A DNA stretch of 64,000 bases. Origin: Halolamina sp. CBA1230 (GTDB lineage: Archaea; Halobacteriota; Halobacteria; Halobacteriales; Haloferacaceae). The translations under genes and the position numbers were made by a program. This document shows positions 60,997-64,000 of this stretch, piece after piece; within the stretch, counting starts at the first letter, position 1, and each line of letters begins with the position of its first letter. The stretch lies in assembly GCF_002025255.2 (NCBI RefSeq), contig NZ_CP054587.1, positions 434,001 through 498,000 of the forward strand, read 5' to 3'. Below the pieces are notes generated by a model that saw only the letters and a program-made list of their open reading frames with translations, ran no database searches and had not been told where the DNA came from.

Positions 60997-61239
60997 ATGA
61001 CAGCCGTCGAAATCGAGTACTGTGTCCCGTGTGGACACCGCGAGCGAGCACAGGAACTGCAAGGAGCGATCCTCGAGGAGTACGGGCTGAAGGTGGATCG
61101 CGTGGCGTTAGTGACCGGCGACGGCGGCGTGTTCGAGGTCCGGGTCGACGGCGACGAGATCTTCGACATCGACGAGGACGAGTACAACGTGGACGCGATC
61201 GTGGAGGGCGTCGGCGGGTACGTCGAGGCAGCTGCGTGA
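60997..61239 (+). CDS. SelW/SelT/SelH-like Rdx family protein
   Basis: An 80-residue thioredoxin-fold protein starting MTAVEIEYCVPCGHRERAQ. The redox motif C9-V-P-C12 matches the Rdx family, where the second Cys is often selenocysteine in other organisms. The region VFEVRVDGDEIFDIDEDEY forms the following strands. It is 63 bases after dppF but probably separately expressed. The upstream codons of the longer frame are not conserved. Confidence 0.88.
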   Translation: MTAVEIEYCVPCGHRERAQELQGAILEEYGLKVDRVALVTGDGGVFEVRVDGDEIFDIDEDEYNVDAIVEGVGGYVEAAA

Positions 61240-61571
61240 AGACGTAGTCGAACACGAATCGCGGTCGGTTTTCTCCCGCTCTCGCTATACGGATACCGAC
61301 GACGGCAGCTACTCGCTGGAACCATCGGTGGGGACGTTCACGCGTCCAGTCGACGCCGATCCAGGGCTCCTCCGGTTCGTAGTTACCGGGATTGGCCATT
61401 GCCAGCGCTTCCTCGCGGGATCGTGGATGCGATCGTCGCCGATGCCTTACCGCGCCGCTGGCCTGCTGTGAGTACCACCGAGTGGTCAGGTCCGGGAGAG
61501 TGCGGTTGCCTGGGTCTACCGTTCTGTAGGCTCCGCATGGTAAAGTGCTCCCGTAGCGTCGCTTCCCGCAG
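61240..61571 (-). other. Gap with a possible coding relic
   Basis: The 332-base gap between the Rdx gene and the subtilase contains a minus-strand stretch from ATG 61399 reading MANPGNYEPEEPWIGVDWTR, then about 30 more plausible residues (RPHRWFQRVAAVVGIRIAR) before running into the antisense of the Rdx gene with no stop. It looks like a truncated gene start. No other signal is seen apart from the subtilase promoter region. Confidence 0.3.
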
Positions 61572-62849
61572 ATGACCGATCCAGCGTACAGCCGTCGTGG
61601 CGTGCTCCGAGCGGTCGGGAGCGGGTTCGCGGCGGGTTCGCTCGCGACGGTCGGGAGCGGAACGGGGGCGGCGACGCCAACCGCCGACGAACCCGTGACC
61701 GTCAACGTCGGATACGCGTCGGCGAGCGGCCGGAACGCCACACTGGCTCGCGCGTCGACGGTGCAGTACGAGTTCGGTTTCGACGCGCTCACAGTCCAGC
61801 TGCCCGAGTCCGAGATCGACGCGCTGGCGGCCCGGCGCGACGTCCAGTACGTCGAGGAGAACCGCGCTCTCGGCGGCGGCATCACGCCGCGGATCCACCC
61901 CCGCCAGCAGGTCGACGGGCAGCGAGTCCCCTACGGCGTCTCCGTGACGGGCGCCGACGTGGCCGCGGAACAGGGGTACACCGGCAGCGGCGCGAACGTC
62001 GCGATACTCGACACCGGCATCGACAGCACGCATCCCGACCTCGCGGCGAACCTCGGCAGGGGCGCCGCGTTCGTCCCGGGCATCAGCGACATCGAGGAGT
62101 TCGACTTCCCGCCCGGCCAAGACGACGACCTGCTCGTCTCCCACGGCACGCACGTCGCCGGCGTGGTCGGCGGGATCGACAACGACATCGGCGTCGTCGG
62201 CGTCAGTCCCGCGGCGACGCTCCACGCCGTGAAAGTCCTCGTCGGCGTGTTCGGCGGCGGTTCCGTGGCCGGCGTCGCGGCAGGCGTGGAGTTCGTAGCT
62301 GACCGAGGGTGGGACGTCGCGAACCTCAGCCTCGGGGAGGCCGAACGGTCCGAGATGCTCGCGGACGCGGTGGCAGACGCCCACGAGCGGGGCGTCCTGC
62401 TCGTGGCGGCGGCGGGGAACGACGGCGTCCTCGAAAGCGACCCGCCCGCGAGCGACGGCGGATCGACGGTCTCCTACCCGGCGGCGTTCGAGGACGTCGT
62501 CGCCGTGGGTACGACCGACCGGAACGACGACCTCGCAGCGTTCTCCTCGGTCGGTCCGGAGATCGACCTCGTCGCTCCGGGTACGGGCGTGCTGTCGGCG
62601 GCCCTGCCGATCAACATCTACTCGAACGTAGAGCAGCCGGTCCACCGCTACATCAGGCTGTCGGGCACGTCCTTCGCGGCGCCACACGTCGCCGGCGCGG
62701 GCGCACTGCTCATGAGCGACGCCGGCCTCTCGAACGTCGAGGCCCGCGAGCGTCTCCGAGAGTCCGCGGCCGACGTGGACCTGAGCGAGAACGAAGGGGG
62801 GTCCGGCCGCCTCGACGTCGCCGCCGCGCTCGGCGTCGACGCGACATGA
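61572..62849 (+). CDS. Tat-exported S8 family serine protease (subtilase)
   Basis: A 425-residue protein starting MTDPAYSRRGVLRAVGSGF. The twin-arginine motif SRRGVLR followed by GFAAGSLATVGSGTGAA marks Tat export. A propeptide/I9-like segment (about 40-100) precedes the protease. The triad is Asp147 in AILDTGIDS, His191 in SHGTHVAGV and Ser367 in SGTSFAAPHVAG. It is shorter than halolysins and lacks their C-terminal extension. It is probably secreted and salt-dependent. Confidence 0.94.
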   Translation: MTDPAYSRRGVLRAVGSGFAAGSLATVGSGTGAATPTADEPVTVNVGYASASGRNATLARASTVQYEFGFDALTVQLPESEIDALAARRDVQYVEENRALGGGITPRIHPRQQVDGQRVPYGVSVTGADVAAEQGYTGSGANVAILDTGIDSTHPDLAANLGRGAAFVPGISDIEEFDFPPGQDDDLLVSHGTHVAGVVGGIDNDIGVVGVSPAATLHAVKVLVGVFGGGSVAGVAAGVEFVADRGWDVANLSLGEAERSEMLADAVADAHERGVLLVAAAGNDGVLESDPPASDGGSTVSYPAAFEDVVAVGTTDRNDDLAAFSSVGPEIDLVAPGTGVLSAALPINIYSNVEQPVHRYIRLSGTSFAAPHVAGAGALLMSDAGLSNVEARERLRESAADVDLSENEGGSGRLDVAAALGVDAT

Positions 62850-62896
62850 GTGTCGGGACAGCGAGGTCGGAGGGTCCTGTCCCACTCGGCAGATCG

Positions 62897-63147
62897 CTAC
62901 CGACTTCTCGCTCTGTCAGTAGCCGCGACGCGCGGCCCACGGTTTCGGCACCCCTGATCGGCAGGATCTGGGTAGGAGACGGACGTCCCGGCTGCAGTCC
63001 CGGCCTGAAGATGGGGGCGGCTGTCGCAGGAGAGGCAGCGGTGGGCAGTGTTCCGCCGTCGCCGAATATGCGCCGGAAGTCGGCGCTGACGTGGGCGCCG
63101 CAGTGCTGGCAGTTGTCGACGTCGACGCTGGCGGAGAAGTCCATCAT
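62897..63147 (-). pseudogene. Small zinc-finger protein (DUF7563-like), frameshifted
   Basis: From ATG 63144/63147 the frame reads MDFSASVDVDNCQHCGAHVS and ADFRRIFGDGG, then loses homology. Shifting by one base at about 63057 continues NTAHRCLSCDSRPHLQAG, restoring the second CxxC of this haloarchaeal zinc-finger family (C12/C15 and CLSC). The second frame then runs to a stop at 62897 with an uninformative tail. Likely a frameshifted gene or sequencing error. The rest of 62850-63321 holds no other feature I can support. Confidence 0.65.
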
Positions 63148-63321
63148 GCCGACCACCCCGCGTTTGCGAACGGAACCGCCTGACTCCGACGGGCCGCAAC
63201 CCGTGACGGCCTTGTATCGACTGAGAGACCCCCGCCGATGGAAACTGAAAGTGCCGAAAAGGTGCAGTTACGAATCTCTACGTGCTGTTCGGTGTTAGTG
63301 TCGAAACGGGCCGCGAAAGAG

Positions 63322-63396
63322 TGGGCGCTGCAGGATTTGAACCCGCGACAGCTTGGTCCGAAGCCAAGTACTCTGTCCAGGCTGAGCTAAGCGCCC
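63322..63396 (-). tRNA. tRNA-Arg (anticodon TCG)
   Basis: The minus strand folds as a cloverleaf: acceptor GGGCGCT with AGCGCCC, D arm GCTC/GAGT, anticodon stem CTTGG/CCAAG with loop CTTCGGA (anticodon TCG, Arg CGA), T arm GCGGG/CCTGC with loop TTCAAAT. The discriminator base is A and CCA is not encoded. No intron is seen. Confidence 0.94.
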
Positions 63397-63609
63397 TGTA
63401 CCACTCCGTACTGCCGACCCACAGTTAAGTCACTCGGTTCGATTTCCGAATACCGCCGGACACCGTCGACGCCGACGACGCCGTCGTCCATCCACTAATC
63501 ACAAAGAATAATAACGCGTCAGAGCATCTTCCAACCATCCGATGACTCCCGGGCAGCTAGTGCATCGCGTAACCGTAGGATTCACTCGTTCTCTCCTCTA
63601 CGTCGCGTG

Positions 63610-64000
63610 ATGTACGATCTCCAGCCACACCTCGACGCGACCGTCGAGCCCGGGACCAACATCCTCCTCACGGGGCCGCCGCTCTCCGGGAAGCGGGCGC
63701 TCTGTCTCGATCTGCTGGCCGCCGGCACGGAGAAGGGCGGGGGGTCGATCATCGTCACCACCAAGGACAGCGGCGACCGGATGCTGGAGCAGTTCGCCAC
63801 GCGGACGAGCTACGAGAGCCGGCCCGTCGCGGTCGTCGACTGTGTCACCAAACAGCAGGGCGACGACGTGCCCGAGCGCGACCGGGTGAAGTACGCCTCC
63901 TCGCCGGTGGACATGACCGGGATCGGGATCCAGCTCTCGGAGTTCCTGGAGGCGTTCTACCAGGACCGGAACATCACCCACAACCGCGTGATGCTCCACT
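63610..64000 (+). CDS. RecA-superfamily signalling ATPase (DUF7504-like), partial
   Basis: From ATG 63610 the frame reads MYDLQPHLDATVEPGTNILL and stays open to the window end (130 codons). Walker A GPPLSGKRA and IIVTTKDSGDRMLEQF, VAVVDCVTKQQGDD, and KYASSPVDMTGIGIQLSEFL match the haloarchaeal RecA/KaiC-like ATPases linked to signal transduction. The gene is truncated by the window edge. Confidence 0.85.
   Translation, partial: MYDLQPHLDATVEPGTNILLTGPPLSGKRALCLDLLAAGTEKGGGSIIVTTKDSGDRMLEQFATRTSYESRPVAVVDCVTKQQGDDVPERDRVKYASSPVDMTGIGIQLSEFLEAFYQDRNITHNRVMLH

Overview
This 64 kb window is chromosomal DNA from a halophilic archaeon (class Halobacteria). The evidence is very high GC, strongly acidic proteins, TATA-like boxes about 27 nt upstream of start codons (leaderless transcripts), a SAMP-type archaeal ubiquitin-like gene, deoxyhypusine synthase, Tat-exported proteins, an RHD-type histidine kinase and an ISH-type IS6 remnant. 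The genus cannot be fixed from sequence alone. Coding density is high and gene order is mixed-strand with short operons.

Layout: 1-4.4 kb holds a truncated receiver/PAS/GAF histidine kinase and a SufS-SufU fusion. 4.5-8.2 kb holds a divergent SAMP/MoaD-like operon and a tungsten-type aldehyde:ferredoxin oxidoreductase, followed by a small glycine-rich protein. 8.3-17.6 kb is metabolic: a zinc alcohol dehydrogenase, an exported protein, a Na+/solute symporter with a 49-residue partner, an enolase-superfamily enzyme, an M28-like protein, an SDR, a Gfo/Idh dehydrogenase and a cupin. 17.7-22.4 kb has a zinc-ribbon HTH regulator, an ABC exporter and an aldehyde dehydrogenase. 22.4-31 kb has a structured repeat, a RIO-like kinase, a heme peroxidase/lamin-tail fusion, a cytochrome bd operon with a third small gene, and an SF1 helicase. 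31-41 kb has a 74-bp tandem hairpin array, deoxyhypusine synthase, a GNAT protein, two ABC-2 exporter operons and an arsR-acr3-arsC operon. 41-47 kb has a thioredoxin, a frameshifted hflX, a second structured repeat, nnr-moaC, an RNA-ligase-like protein and an SdpI-like protein.

47-56 kb is an oxidative pentose degradation locus resembling the Haloferax xac pathway: sugar 1-dehydrogenase, a metallo-beta-lactamase-fold candidate lactonase, an enolase-superfamily pentonate dehydratase, a fumarylacetoacetate-hydrolase-type second dehydratase and a ketoglutarate semialdehyde dehydrogenase. Together they would convert xylose or arabinose to 2-oxoglutarate. The locus is split by a decayed IS6 element and a frameshifted exported protein with a small membrane partner. 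56-61 kb encodes a peptide/nickel-type ABC importer whose first permease is transcribed divergently. 61-64 kb has a Rdx selenoprotein-W-like protein, a Tat-exported subtilase, a frameshifted zinc-finger gene, tRNA-Arg(TCG) and the start of a RecA-superfamily signalling ATPase.

The most unusual material is non-coding. A tandem array at 31.04-31.28 kb has an exact 74-bp period and a hairpin whose stem sequence changes while pairing and loop are kept. Two copies of a 270-420 bp structured element with about 30-bp terminal inverted repeats lie at 22.6 and 43.1 kb. A duplicated 32-bp hairpin follows the oxidoreductase gene.
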